Shown here: positions 9,790-22,018 of the stretch, piece after piece
Layout: each line of letters begins with the position of its first letter
Numbering within the stretch: position 1 is the stretch's first letter
Origin: Agrostemma githago
Lineage: Eukaryota > Streptophyta > Magnoliopsida > Caryophyllales > Caryophyllaceae
Length of the DNA stretch: 64,000 bases
Assembly (NCBI GenBank): GCA_958450325.1
Contig: OY288262.1
Coordinates: 7,917,142-7,981,141, forward strand
Direction: 5' to 3'
Notes under the pieces: model-generated
Told to the model about the DNA's origin: nothing
Seen by the model: the letters and a program-made list of their open reading frames with translations, nothing else
The model's database searches: none
Made by a program: the position numbers and the translations under genes

Positions 9790-11345
9790 CATATTTCACC
9801 AAAAGAAATCAAAAACGTGACTAAGAGTGAATGTCCGATGACGCTAAATCGAGTACCGTAGGCCTTAATGACCAAATAGCAATGCCGACATGCGAAGGAC
9901 CGGATATTCATAATGACGAGTCATTATCGATTTAGAGTGAGTATCCGATGATGCCAATTTGTACATAGTAGACTCTAGTAGTCAAACCACGATGTCAATG
10001 ATGCAAAGGATCTACACTCGCTGTAATGAGTTAATCTTTCCAAAACGAATGCCTCGATAAACGATTATGTCCAAAGTCCGATCAACACCCAATTGGAGCA
10101 CACAAAATTGAGGTGCCTGGTCCGACAAGTCTTAGGACTAGAATACCTCATGGCGCGTGCCTCTATCCTCGGCGTTATCGCGTAATCATTTGTCGTATGT
10201 CTTTGACATGATTTATTTAACCACCTAAATATTCGATATCGAGTCGCTAATTGATATTCGAATGTTAGGACTTGTCAAAAGATCATTAAGAACGGGCAAC
10301 CGTTGAAGTTAAATTGTACATCGTAGACTTTAATAGTCAAACGACGATGTCCAAAATGCTGAGGGGTTAATGTTCGTGATTAACAAACCGATGTATGCTA
10401 ATCAATCATACGTTAATCACAACATCGATAATGCAAAGGACATTATGTTTGTAGTGACAAGTCGGGACGTGACATCCTAGTACACCTGGATCGATCTAGC
10501 TTTAATGATTCGGTCATGGCTAAGGGAACACACCAGGTCCCGCGCCCTAAAACTGAGGCGCCTGACTTTCATGGCGCTTGGTACCAAGCACCTATCTCAT
10601 GTCCTATGGTCAATAGGTAGAACAGTGTGTAGCTGAGGCTCCACCCAAACTCAAGCCAGTTGCGCGAATGTGTGTTTGAATAGGCCCAACAACAACACCA
10701 TTCATAAAAAGCCCATTAGTCACACAACTGATAGCCATAATACAAGGGAGCATTATAAAGAGGACTTAAACCTCAAAAACCTTCGATATAGGATGTGGAG
10801 AAACAATGAAAGCAACTTTGCCTTGCTAATTGCTATCACACCAAACACAACCTCCGTTCAAATCAAAAGGGTACGCTTCCCTTCTGTACACTATTCACGA
10901 TTCAAGAGAATCGTTAATATTACCCACAATCTATAAGAGAACATTTAGTAATGTGGGATCTTGTTTGACTCGTCTTAATGAGTAGATTAAGAATTTCGAT
11001 TTTATAATTTTTGTTAATGTAAAACGAAAGATATTGACATGGAAAACGTGTCTCGACAAGTGTGAAAAAGCAAACGTATCATTTGGATTTGAACGGAGCT
11101 AGTATCTTATGGATAAGTCTCAATTAATTGTAATTGTTGTTCTAATTAAGTATGGTTGCATTTCTACTACTTTGCGACCTCAGTCTTATCCGAAAGATAA
11201 GATGTCACTAGAGAAGAGAAGAAGATAAACAAAAAAGTAGGTAGTTACATACTTGCATAGTACGGAGTAGTAAATAGTAGTCCGTATTACATTGTCCATG
11301 TATCAGTAGAACCGTAGAATAGAAGCAAATCAACAGACATGAAAT
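9790..11345 (+). repeat. LTR-like debris (G) with degenerate internal repeats
   Basis: No gene is visible. Units built on GTACATAGTAGACTCTAGTAGTCAAACC recur loosely at about 9852, 9968, 10317 and 10433. A palindrome cluster follows (AGGCGCCT at 10556-10563, GCTTGGTACCAAGC at 10576-10589), with TATAAAG at 10754-10760. This is the same promoter layout as in the named LTRs here. The region after 10900 is AT-rich and featureless apart from GTAATGTGGGATCTTG at 10950. Confidence 0.4.
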
Positions 11346-11645
11346 GTTAAGAGCATTCACAATGGAAAAACTTAAAAATAAGTTCTTCTTTGCCATGTAA
11401 ACATATTCAAAATCTCAATAATTAAGAACTTTTACTTATAATGGAAGAACTTTTTGAAAAAAGTTCTTAGATTTATTCAATTATTTTTTTAAGTAAAAAA
11501 TATCTAACAAATATTATTAGGTTTAATTATTATTGGTTAGCTCTACTTTTTAGGTCTAAAAACTTAGTTCTTAAAATCAAACTTAATTTATCAAATGAAG
11601 GACAAACTTATTATTGCATTGGACAAACTTTTGCATAAAAAGTTC
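11346..11645 (+). mobile_element. MITE, left part, interrupted by B
   Basis: Begins TTAAGAGCATTCACAATGG, a common start of plant MITEs with GAGCATnCACAATGG-type terminal repeats, and continues in AT-rich sequence with several complementary AAGTTCTT/AAGAACTT blocks able to fold back. The matching right terminus is not seen. It would be expected beyond the right end of element B. Confidence 0.45.
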
Positions 11646-13781
11646 TGTAGACACCCAGATTTGGACCTGGTGACTGCAAGAGTGCCCAACAAACACCCGA
11701 TGACGATCGGACTGCAATGCGATGCGAGTCTGCGATGTTTTAGATAGTTTTTCTATAGAACAGATCAAATAATTACTCGGAAAGATTAAATTAACATCAA
11801 GGCAGCCTTAGTCTTGTCATTACGGTCACATAGATACTAATTAGAGTCAATTCCGACGCCGGGACTTCGAATTGGTCTCGAAACACGTAAAATCAAACCC
11901 GAGTCAGCACCAGGCCAAGCGAACCTCGGGATGCACACCCGAGGCCCACTCAACGCAATAACGCGCTAGGTCAAGGAGAAAACTTAACCTCCAAGCTTAC
12001 AAATGATACGCACACTCTCGGTTTTGGAAAGTATCTAAATCGTATCTTCAAATTCCCAGGCGCCTCGTCCAAAGCGTCTCTGTCCTCACACGCCTAAACC
12101 CAGGCGCCTGAGTTCTGGTGCGCCTGGACTCAGGCGTCCAACCAGGCGATGAGAGCCGAAAACAACTATAAATACCTCCCTCCACCCCACTCATTCGACA
12201 CACAACAACATCTTCTCTTCTCCCTTTACTCATTACGAGTTTCTCGCTTGGGCTCGCACTCCGACGCCCAAAGCAAACAATCCACTCAATCGTAGTCCCA
12301 ATAAGCGAAATCGACGCTACTCCTCACCTTCGAGCACCCCACTCGATCCCGAGGTGCCTGTGTTCTACTAGCTACCCCGAGTCTAATAGCGGAAGCTCTG
12401 CCGGAATAGCCGCAGAATCAAGCTACGGTAATGGAACTCTGCCGAAATCACAAGGCAAGCTAGGAGGATCCGCCCTTCGAAGTCGAATCGTCACTAGGTT
12501 GTCATCTAAACAAAACTTTACATTTCTGTATTTTTAATTATGCACAACGATAATGTCAAACGTGGACACTAGGTCCATAACACATACTAAAGTACGTAAA
12601 GTCCCAACTTCAACTATAAACACTAAAACACTCTAAATAGACTCGAGTAGTTTCGAGGTACGTTCTCAACTATCTATGCATCGTGTCCCGTTTAGCGAAT
12701 ACTCCGAGGGTGCAACTCCTCACTATGTGATTTACTTACATTTCGCATTTACTGCTTGCGTATGATTTATTGCTTTTATGACCTTAGAATCGCATGCTAA
12801 ATCACCTAACACGGAATTCAAAACATAAACAAGCTAAAACTGAACAAAGCGATGGTCGGGTTCCGTATTAGTCCCGGTGCTCACCATACACGGTTCGACG
12901 CATTCCTATTAATACCGAGTCGACGCATCTTAACCAGAATACCAGGTAAGATATACCACGAGAACGACTAATATCCGTATTATCACATTAAATTTGACTT
13001 GCTAATACATATAATATTTAGTACTCTCTACTCTCTCACGTGCATCTTTTCGTGGTCTGCTTGTCACGTGTAATCGCATGCAAAGAATGAGAACACACCT
13101 ACTTCGACGACAAAGCTTACTTGTCCTTAAATAACTGACATAACAAAGAAATAAGGTGAAAACAACGGATGTTACAGTATTTCCGCTACAGCAAGGGAAC
13201 AAATTTATCAGCCCACCGATTGATTAGTGGAGGCCGCTACGTGCGGGCGGGATTGGGTGTCGATGTCTAGCGGACGTTGGCTTCCCAATACGTACCCTCA
13301 CCCCTTACTCAGAATCAACGGTTTTCGGATGTCCCAAACCATTGGCAATGAGAGTCATTCCAGGCATGAAGTGCTTAAGGGGACAAGTCTTTATCTTTAG
13401 GTCCCGTGCCACTCAACTTTGAGCCGGCTAGGGATTAAAGTTGACTTGAACGGTTTCCGAGTCCCCATAATTGAATCGGTGGCGACTCCACAAATCATCA
13501 ACGAATTTGGTTCACTAAAAAGGTCGCCTTACCAAACATATCGGCTTTTAAATATTTACAACCACGACTCGATCGATCCCAACGGAAACACTATTACCCG
13601 CACCCGTCTAGTACAAGTCCGGATCGTCATTCGAATCGAGGTCCAACACACCACCCCGAACGTGCGATCAGACCGACCTCCAACCGGGAAGGGACCGTGT
13701 GGGTGGCCGCCGCGATTGAAAACCGGGTCTGTCCCGCACGGGCGCACGCGGGGCGCCCGGCAGTGCGGACAAACGTCCACA
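11646..13781 (+). repeat. 5' LTR of element B
   Basis: The limits are TGTAGACACCC at the left and CCACA just before the PBS at 13785, giving 2136 bp. U3 carries the palindrome CAGGCGCCTG (12101-12110) and an inverted repeat CGCCTG-GACT-CAGGCG (12121-12136), then TATAAATA at 12167-12174. It aligns along its length with the LTR of C (22019-24197). A stretch of about 300 bp (12789-13087) is almost identical between them while the flanks are clearly more diverged. Short open frames inside it are not genes. Confidence 0.85.
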
Positions 13782-13784
13782 GTT

Positions 13785-13802
13785 TGGCGACTCCGCTGGG
13801 GA
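13785..13802 (+). other. Primer-binding site of B
   Basis: TGGCGACTCCGCTGGGGA, three bases after the LTR end. This is the tRNA-Arg-type PBS typical of Ogre/Tat elements. It primes minus-strand DNA synthesis. Confidence 0.8.
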
Positions 13803-15435
13803 TTTGGAAACAAGTTTCCAACGGTGGTGTAACTCGAACGAGGTCGGTAAAGCTCATTTCCTAGTTCCCGGTGTTGGTCACTATAGGTTTTGGCCCTAAA
13901 AATCCCACCTTAACCGATATTAGGACCAATCTACCTCTTCGCGGTAAGATCTTTAAGGACACGCGGAGAGATCCTCGGTTGACACTTCGGCCGCCGAACA
14001 CGCATCCCTTGGATATACCAAGCGAATGGTTCTAAGTTGCCGGTACGACATTCATCTCCCCAGGTGACCTGTCGTCACCTAAGCAAAGGCTATTCGTGAG
14101 TGGTAGCCTACCCTAACTTACCCGTGTCTGCATGAGTGTACGCATTGTTAGTTATGTGTAGTGTGTTTGAGCATTATAAATAAAACACTAAAATATGGAT
14201 TCAACCCCGACAACATATCTAGCAGCACCCAACTCTGTTTTCGAAAAAAAAAAGAACATCTTCTTTTCACAACTGCCTTTTCAGCACCGATATTCCGGCC
14301 AAATTAGAATTATTTTCAAAAGCCTTTTAACATCATCACGATGACGAATTTACACTCACTACTTTTGAATTTTTTTTTTTGAGTGCCATCACCTTGGCCA
14401 AATTAAACTCGTCAACAACGAGGACCGTTAGTATCACCAAACTCCTTACTAATAGGATCAAGCTATTCTAAACGGTTACATCTTATTTTTAAAAAAAAAA
14501 AGACGTTTTATCGCACATACCGTTAACGAAACCAAAACTTCAATCAATGAAGTTAGAGAAACCAAAACGGTTATATCCTTAAAACACTTTTCACAATACA
14601 TCACCTCACCGTCGAAATGCCGCTTAATGGAATAGACAAGCGTGGGTCACACATTTTAAAAGCTTTCAAAAAAAGGGGGAGGCGCTTTCACCACCAAAAT
14701 TCTGTAATAAGGATTTTGTCATACTTTCCAAAGCACCATCACCGACATCACGTTCTCTCATGAACATCGTCGCCACCACGAATATCAGGCTGATTAATTA
14801 ATAATAATCTCGATAAAAGCACAATATCACTATTTTCAAAACCGGTTCCCTTAAGAACCACACCTCTTCTTAAAATCGCCACCCGCACTTTTGTTATCGT
14901 CAAATCGTTGGCGATCATATAGCGACACCTCTTCGACACATCACGAACGATGTCACCACACCATCATAACACAAATTTTCACGAACCCTCACTTTCAAAA
15001 GGTTTTTTTTACTTTCAAAATCCGACCATTCTAAAAAAAAAAAAAAAAAAAATCAAAACTCTTTTATTTCGAGCCGGGATCGTGATCAATTCCTTACGTC
15101 GTACAACCGTGTGATTAACTATCCTTGTTAGTTACTAGGGTCGCCTCTATTCGAGGTCTTACTCTTTGGGTCATCTCATCTTGAGAAGTCCTCTTCTTTA
15201 AATCTCACTCCCGAGATTTGTGTCAAATCATCTCGTTCTAGAGACATAAGTTCATTAGGCGCTTCGCCAAATACACCAAGAGAGTCTACAGCACCTGAGT
15301 CCCTAATCCGATAACCGCAAACACGTGCAAATCAAGGGCCTCCTTTCTATGTCGCTCGATTATGAGCATTCCTCGAGTCTCTAGGCCATCTAGTGAACCC
15401 AATCTCATCTTCAGTACTGTCTCGCAAATCTAGAA
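13803..15435 (+). other. Untranslated leader of B
   Basis: About 1.6 kb without a credible coding frame, containing several A- or T-homopolymers (for example at 15032-15051). It aligns with the leader of C (24219-25823). Long leaders are usual in the Ogre/Tat lineage. The open frames on the minus strand here are not conserved in C. Confidence 0.6.
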
Positions 15436-16041
15436 ATGTCTTCCAGCAACAATCTCGAACTGCTCAACACCATGCTAGGACTTGTCAAAGAACTCCAAAA
15501 GAGCATGGCCCAAATAACTGACGCCCATGACAGCATCCTTCTCCAATTTGGCAAACTTGAAGGTGCTGCCAACGAAACACAAAACCTCCCCCAGGAGAAG
15601 GTGGATGAAAAGCCCTTCATCGCAAGTTATAAGATGAGACTCAGGCCGGCTAGGTTTGTCCCGCCTCTAGGGGGATGTCCCTTCAGAAGACTGACGAATC
15701 TGAGCATGACCTACGCTGAGGCTCTTAGAATCGCCAACGATAATTGGCAATTGTCCCAACTCATCCCTACCCAGGACCTGCCTCTCGGAGCCCGAGATGC
15801 GAACTGGAATTCTAGTGCCTACTGCCTATATCATCATGTTAGGGGGCACGATACAGACGACTGTGACTGGCTCAAACATGACATCCAATACCTGGTTGAT
15901 GCCGGAACCTATCCTCCTATGAAGGCACAGGCGTCACAACTCACCATTGGGGAGACTAGTGACAAGGATACCATGTCTGTGGTGGTAAAAACGAGTGGCA
16001 CCATCAAGGTGCTCTTCCCTGGAGGAAACGTCGATGATTAG
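15436..16041 (+). CDS. Mini-Gag of element B (N-terminus plus CHHC knuckle only)
   Basis: 201 residues from MSSSNNLELL. Residues about 5-45 form a heptad-like helical stretch (NTMLGLVKELQKSMAQITDA). A short conserved segment follows, LTNLSMTYAEALRIANDNW, and then the nucleocapsid-like knuckle CLYHHVRGHDTDDC, with CX2HX4HX4C spacing as in Tat-lineage Gag, and WLKHDIQYLVDAGTY. The capsid region normally found between helix and knuckle (300 or more residues) is absent. C encodes the same short form (25824-26403). The reading frame is undamaged, unlike the integrase of the same element. Function unknown; it could bind element RNA or assemble with a full-length partner Gag. Confidence 0.7.
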   Translation: MSSSNNLELLNTMLGLVKELQKSMAQITDAHDSILLQFGKLEGAANETQNLPQEKVDEKPFIASYKMRLRPARFVPPLGGCPFRRLTNLSMTYAEALRIANDNWQLSQLIPTQDLPLGARDANWNSSAYCLYHHVRGHDTDDCDWLKHDIQYLVDAGTYPPMKAQASQLTIGETSDKDTMSVVVKTSGTIKVLFPGGNVDD

Positions 16042-16439
16042 TCAAAATCTAGTGCGTCTATAGGGCCTAGGCTTGAATAATAATAAATGCTTTAGTTATC
16101 TAGTCCGTAAAGTGCGAGGGGACCTGTCCTCCACCTTCCCCATCAAACATCATCCCGGGCATCTAACCCGTTTATTACCATATCAATAAAACGATTTCCT
16201 TTTTTTAACAAACATGCCTCGACAATCGCTTGATTCCTTTAATAACGTACTTTATCGCTTAAGGCTCGATACTATGCCATTTATCGATAACAATTAACTA
16301 AAACGCAAGGGCTATAATGAACGGCCCTCTAAAACTTCACCCTAAAAAGAGATCAGGAACAACTACTCTAAGTTCAACCCGCAACTGACCCCCTAACCAA
16401 GCAACAACACACCAATAACCAATAGGTAACCATACTTAT
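16042..16439 (+). other. Gag to RNase H spacer of B
   Basis: A non-coding 400-bp stretch with GAATAATAATAAATG, CAATAAAACG and a block around TGTCCTCCACCTTCCCCATC. The same blocks occur in C at 26440-26860, where AAT triplets have expanded. It occupies the place where protease and reverse transcriptase would be. Confidence 0.6.
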
Positions 16440-16546
16440 ATCAGTCAAACTGGACTTCCCAGTTACCAACAACGCAACCGAATACGAAACCTGCCTAATA
16501 GGGATAAAAGCCGCCGTAACTTTAGGAGTTAAAACCCTTAAAGTAC
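16440..16546 (+). pseudogene. RNase H fragment of B, left part
   Basis: Reads YISVKLDFPVTNNATEYETC and then LIGIKAAVTLGVKTLKV up to the A1 insertion. This is the central part of a Ty3/gypsy RNase H, containing the catalytic Glu in TEYE. The N-terminal strand with the first catalytic Asp (usually FDGA) is missing. The frame resumes at 35459 after A1 (VHGDSSLVVNQ), with AGTAC duplicated at the joint. Confidence 0.75.
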
Positions 16547-18358
16547 TGTTGTGTGCTAAATTTAGACCGTTTTCCCTCCCATTTAGACCCGTTTTTCCCT
16601 CGTTTTGCGAGTTTATAGTGCGCTTATCGCCATATTTTGAGTACTTTTCGCATTAGCGTCCCTCTTGTGCGTTTTACGTGTTTTTGGTAGTTTTTCTATC
16701 AATTTTGATAGGATTTGCTACGGAAATCACGATCGAGCTTCCACGAGCACAAGAGAAGGGAACACCGTAAAGCACACAACTTAAAGTTCAAAGTCATCCA
16801 ATCAAACGACGAGGAATGAGAGAAGATAAGAGGCCAGAAAAATGATCGGGTGAAATTTCACCCGATGAGAATCCACCGGGCGAAGTTTTGCCAGACGGTA
16901 AATTTGCCTCCCCGAAGATTTTCCAAGACTTCTCCACCGGGCGAAATAAGCGTCCAAAATTCGCAAAACTGGAAAACGTTCACCGGGTGAAGTTTCACCC
17001 AGCGGTGTTGGTCCATGCACGATAGGGTGAAGTTCCACCTCTTAAAGATTAAAGGGTGATTGTCTTACTAATGGAGCAAAAAGTTTGATTTGGGCTTTGG
17101 GTTAAGAGACCCATTAAGGCATTACTATATATGTCTACCCTAGTTCGTTGCCCAAGGCATCTCCATTTCATCCTACTCCATCCACCATTAGTGTAGTTAC
17201 ACCTCCATATTACCATACGTTTAGTAGAGTAATTTAGTAGTATTCTAGTAGTAATTCTCTACAATTCTAGTAGTTTACATAGTAATCTAGTAGTAGATCT
17301 ACCTAGTTTCCATAAACAATTCTCTAGTTTTACATCCAAGTTTGTAGAAGATTGCTATTTCAAGTTTTATTTGAAGATTTGTGGGAATTATTGAAGGATT
17401 AGTGACAAGTTCTTCATTCTCTTCATCAAAGATTTAATCTTTATTTATGAAATCTTCTTATTTATTGTAGATTTTCATAGTTGGTATATTTCTCTTCCAC
17501 TCTCTAATCTCTAGTTTAGATTTATTTTTTTTGTTCTCTCATTATTGTCTTGTTAAGATCATCTTAGTGTTGTTAGATTTTATTTATGTTGTTCTAGATT
17601 ACTCTATAGTATATCTTGTTAGATCGTATCTCTTTCATAGTTTAGTGGGTAATTGTTAGATCGTAGTTTCCTTATCGTTTTGTTGTTAGTTTCTTTAGAT
17701 CTAGTTATTATGCATGTTGTAGCTATTTTCTCCTTAGTTAATGTTTTGTTGTTTTTCATTATGATTAGTGAGTAGATTTCTTGTTGGGAGGTTTAGGGAT
17801 GAGGACTTGGATTATTTGAATTGAGGGATATTGGTGGGTTGCTTGCTTGTTGGTTTATCTTGTTTATGGTTGTTGTGTCATTGTTGTTTTAGTCCGGCCA
17901 ACTAGACCAACTTTGACTCATTTCTATCGATATGAGAAAACTCGGGGTAGAAATTACCTTAACTTGAGACTTACCCTTCTTCGCTGCGAAAGCGGATTTT
18001 TAGGTGGGTTGGGTGAAGAAACCGAAAGGTGTCATTCTCCCTTTATCAATGTTGCGACAAAAACCCGATTCCGACTTAGACTCCAATTTCCGAATCCCGA
18101 CTTCCTCCTAACACATTTTCCTAGATTGATCACCTCTAGCTATTTCTATAGTTATTTCTCTAGTGTAGACTCGACCCTTAGAAACCCCCCTCTAGATTCC
18201 GAACACATCGCTTTTAACTCGATACTACGTTCTGTTCCCTGTGGACCGACCTCGACTTACCACGGTTACTCTAGTAGTTTTTGTGTTTTCGCGAGTCTAT
18301 AAATATTGTTTGACCCCCGTCCTTCGCTAAACGATCGATCCGATTGGGGTGCACGTCA
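16547..18358 (+). repeat. 5' LTR of A1
   Basis: U3 has a cluster of palindromes of the type CGGGTGAAATTTCACCCG (the 22-bp perfect palindrome is 16845-16866; imperfect copies run to 17007), then TATATAT at 17126-17132. The 3' part ends in CTGTTCCCTGTGGACCGACC and similar U5-like sequence. The open frame at 17847-18302 recurs in the 3' LTR (34937 onward) but is interrupted differently there, and is not considered a gene. Confidence 0.9.
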
Positions 18359-18361
18359 AAA

Positions 18362-18379
18362 TGGCGCCGTTGCCGGGGA
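18362..18379 (+). other. Primer-binding site of A1
   Basis: TGGCGCCGTTGCCGGGGA, starting four bases after the LTR. This is the tRNA-Asp-type PBS characteristic of Athila elements. Confidence 0.85.
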
Positions 18380-18487
18380 ACGGCTAGTAGTTATTGTGTT
18401 TTTAGTTATTGTGTTTGGTTCTTTTCTGTTCTCCCTCTTCCCTAGTACCGTGAGGTGCTAGGAGTCTCACCGTTTAATTGAGTTTTT

Positions 18488-20445
18488 ATGCCCAGGAATA
18501 CGCCATCGCCCTTGTGGTTCGATCCGGAGCTGGAAAGGACTTTTATAGCATTGCGTTTTCGGGGAAATAACTCAACCACCATCATTCCACATCCTTCATT
18601 ATCACCTCTTAACCTTAATCCCATCCTACCACCTACACCGCATACACCTTCTACACCTTTTACATCACATAACCCCATTCCAAATAGTCCTTCCATACCT
18701 TCCACTTCAAAAAATTCACCACCTTCCCCACCATCACCGAGAACACCACCACCAAATCAAATTCTATCTCCTTCAAATTCACCAAATTCAAATCCACCAT
18801 CACCACCAATCCACCAATGGCGACCCTAGGTTCCCATTCCCAACTCACACACGAAGAAACACCTTCTCCCGTCGATTTTGGAGAGATACCCGAGAATTAT
18901 GAAATGAAAGCCTCTTTGACAAATGCGGTTCAACAAGATACTTTTCACGGTTTTTCTCAAGAAGATGCTCAACAGCACATCGCTTCATTCAAAGAAAAAT
19001 TAGTAGGAGCTCATCTTAATGGATTAACTTCATGCCAATTGCATCGTTTATTATTTCCAAAGACCTTGAGAGATGGAGCTCGTAGATGGCTTCAAGGCCA
19101 TCCCGCTAATACATTCACAACATGGGCTCAATTATCTAATGCCTTCTTGGAGAAATATTTTCCACCGTCAAAGACTAACCAATATCGCATGAAGATACAA
19201 ACCTTGAAGCAAGATGAATTTGAAAGCCTAAGTGAGGCTTGGGAAAGATTTAGAGACCTATTGCGCAAATGTCCACACCATGGAATACCCGATTGGCTAA
19301 CCACCCAAACATTTTATAACATCCTTTCATCGAGAACTAAGGAAAACCTCAATTCGACCGCCGGAGGAGACTTTTCTTCTCTCACCGATGAGGCATCTAA
19401 GAATCTTATTGAGAAGATGGCAAGGAGTGATTCTACAATGGGTCAATCAAGGGATTCTAGAAAAAAAGTTGAAGTGAACTCATCTAAGAGTTCTAGTGAA
19501 TTGAAACATCAAGCGGAAGTTGAAGAATTGAAAAAGAGAATGGATGCCATGATTTCAAAGCCTACTCCTAGAGGTATGTACCAAATTCAAGGGAGTGTTC
19601 CAACAAGGCAACCATCACCTCCAAATCAAATAATATGGGAAGTTTAATGTGATCATTGTGGCAAGTATGACTATGATTCTAGCTCTTGCATTCCTAATGA
19701 AGAAACTTATATTGAAGAGCCGAATGAAGTCCAAGCTATACAAGTGTATGGGCAAAGACCTCAATTTGATCCCTTTTCTAATACTTACAATTCCGGCACA
19801 AGGTTTCATCCCAATTTTTCTTATGGAAATCAAAATGTACAAAATCCGATGCCACGTGCCCAAGGGAGTCAACCGAGGCCATTTAATCAAAGTGAACAAA
19901 GGCCATTTAACCAAGGTCCTCCAAAGATGTCCCCATATATGCCTCCTCATCAAAGGAGCAACTTCAATCAACAAGGTAGCAACTTCCATGTTCCCAACAA
20001 TTACAACAATTACCAAAATCAACATGGTAATCATTTCAATCATGGATACAATCAAGGGTTCCAAGGCAATTTTCAAGGAAATCAAGGTTACAATCAACAA
20101 CCATACAATCAACCCTCTCAATCTTATGGCCAATCAAGCAATTTTCAATTTGGTCAAGGAGGAGTTTCATGGGATAACATTAATGATTTGCAAAGAACCG
20201 TTGGGCAACTATGGAGTGAGCATCAAGATACCAAGGCAAGGCTAAAGGATTGGGAATCACAAGAAGCAACAAAAGTCTTAGCCACCCCAATTCATCCACC
20301 CCATTGTTTGCCCAGGCAACCCCAAAACCCAAGAGACCTTTCACACCAAGCAAATGTCGTCATATTGAGAGGTGACAAAGAACTTGAGGACCCATACAAG
20401 AACTTGAACTTGAACACCAAGAGCACCCCATCCAAAGTGAATTAA
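18488..20445 (+). pseudogene. Gag of A1, broken
   Basis: It starts MPRNTPSPLWFDPELERTF, the typical Athila opening, then runs into Pro/Ser/Asn-rich sequence. A frame change near 18830 leads to the open block 18817-19647 with the capsid-like Retrotrans_gag region (HIASFKEKLVGAHLNGLTSC, DGARRWLQGHPANTFTTWAQ, LSEAWERFRDLLRKCPHHGI). After a TAA at 19645 the same frame reads CDHCGKYDYDSSSC, a knuckle remnant, and a Gln/Asn-rich tail (19744-20445). Gag would form the virus-like particle in the cytoplasm. Two disruptions make this copy inactive. Confidence 0.85.
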
Positions 20446-22018
20446 CCAAGTGCACCACAAGCATCATCTCCCACTTTCCCCAAAAAAAACCGTGAAATAC
20501 AAGCGGAGTTTGATATCCTCCAAAATGCGGAGGATGAACAAAGAGAACAAAGAAAGAAGAAAGAGCAAATGGAAGCGGAAGAAGCCAAAAGAAAAGAGGC
20601 GGAGCGATTAGCCGAAGAAGAAGAAGAAGAATCCAATGTTCCACCGCCTCCCGCTTTTGTCCCACCATTGCCTTTTCCCGAACGAGCTAAGCCACATAAG
20701 GAGAATGCCCAATTTAGCCGTTTTGTGGATATGTTGAAGAAAGTAGAGGTAGCTTTACCCTTCACCGAGGTAATTTCTCAAATGCCCCTTTATTCTAAGT
20801 TTTTGAAAGATGTCTTGACTAAAAAGAGAACAATAGAGGACAAAGAATGTGTCTCTCTCACGGCACAATGTAGTGCCATTCTTATGAATCAAAGGCCAAA
20901 GAAACTAGAGGATCCCGGTAGTTTTTCCATCCCTTGTCGGGTTGGAAATGTTGTTGTTAATCAAGCTTTATGTGACCTAGGGGCTAGTGTTAGTTTGTTA
21001 CCTTATTCTATTGCCAAGAGACTTAGTGTGGGGGAGATGAGACCCACTAGTATGTCGATTCAACTTGCGGATAGGTCCGTCAAGTACCCACTTGGGATAC
21101 TTGAGGATGTACCCGTGAAAGTTGGTAAGTTCTTCATCCCCTCCAACTTTGTTGTCATGGATATGCCCGAAGACACTACTACCCCCATTATTTTAGGGCG
21201 ACCTTTTATGGCTACCGGTGGTACTATAGTTGATGTTAAGAATGGAAAGTTGTCTTTTAACATAGGGAACGAGTCGGTAGAGTTTTCCCTTTCTCAAGCT
21301 CCTAAACAACCAATGATTGAGCAAATGCATTCCATTGAAGTTATTGATAGTTTGGTTGAGTATAGCTTGATAGATGATGATAAGCAATTAGAGGAACCAT
21401 TTGACTCTCCACCTCTTGAAGAAGAATGTTTGCATGATGAAAAGGTAGAACCACTATCGGTGGGTAAGAGTATGATATCTTCTCCTCCTAATCTTGAACT
21501 TAAACCACTCCCCTCTTCCCTCAAATATGCTTTTCTTGAAGGAACTAATTATCCCGTTATCGTCAATGCCACACTTGATGGTCCTCAATTGGAAAAACTT
21601 TTGATTGTTTTGAGAAAGCACAGAAAGGCCATCGGGTATAGCATTGCCGACCTCCAAGGCATAAGCCCAAATGTTTGTATGCATAGGATCATCCTTGATG
21701 TTGACCACCGTCCTTCGGTTGAGGGTCAACGTAGGTTGAACCCCACCATGAAAGAGGTTGTCATGAAGGAAGTCCTCAAGTTGTATGAGGCTAACATTAT
21801 ATACCCTATAATCGGAAGTAAATGGGTTAGCCCCGTACAAGTTGTGCCGAAGAAAAGAGGAATGACGGTTGTTAAAGGAGAAGAGGGTGAGTCAATTTCT
21901 ACTAGGACTATTACCGATTGGCGCATGTGTATAGACTATTGAAAATTGAACACGGCCACCATAAAAGACCATTTCCCCCTTCCCTTTATTGATCACATGC
22001 TTGAAAAATTGGCGCATC
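20446..22018 (+). pseudogene. Protease and start of reverse transcriptase of A1
   Basis: An open block at 20569-21942 begins with a Glu/Lys-rich linker (EEAKRKEAERLAEEEEEES). The aspartic protease follows, with active site CDLGASVSLLP and IILGRPFMATGG in the flap/C-terminal part. A spacer follows and then RT fingers (HRIILDVDHRPSVEGQRRLN, SPVQVVPKKRGMTVV, DWRMCIDY). TGA at 21940 truncates it, and the sequence KLNTATIKDHFPLPFIDHML continues in frame up to 22018, where C starts. The YVDD-containing palm is absent. The spacing matches Athila gag-pro-pol. Confidence 0.85.

Noticed and set aside
13627..13857. Overlapping ORFs across the end of the B LTR and PBS (and equivalents near 24019-24273)
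   Set aside because: They span LTR, PBS and leader, are GC-rich by composition and differ between B and C in frame and length.
16040..16430. Search for RT motifs between mini-Gag and RNase H of B
   Set aside because: No FG-type, YxDD or fingers motif is present in any frame and the interval is too short for an RT.
17847..18302. ORF in the A1 5' LTR, repeated in the 3' LTR
   Set aside because: It lies in U5-like LTR sequence. The two copies are terminated differently and show no coding-type substitution pattern.
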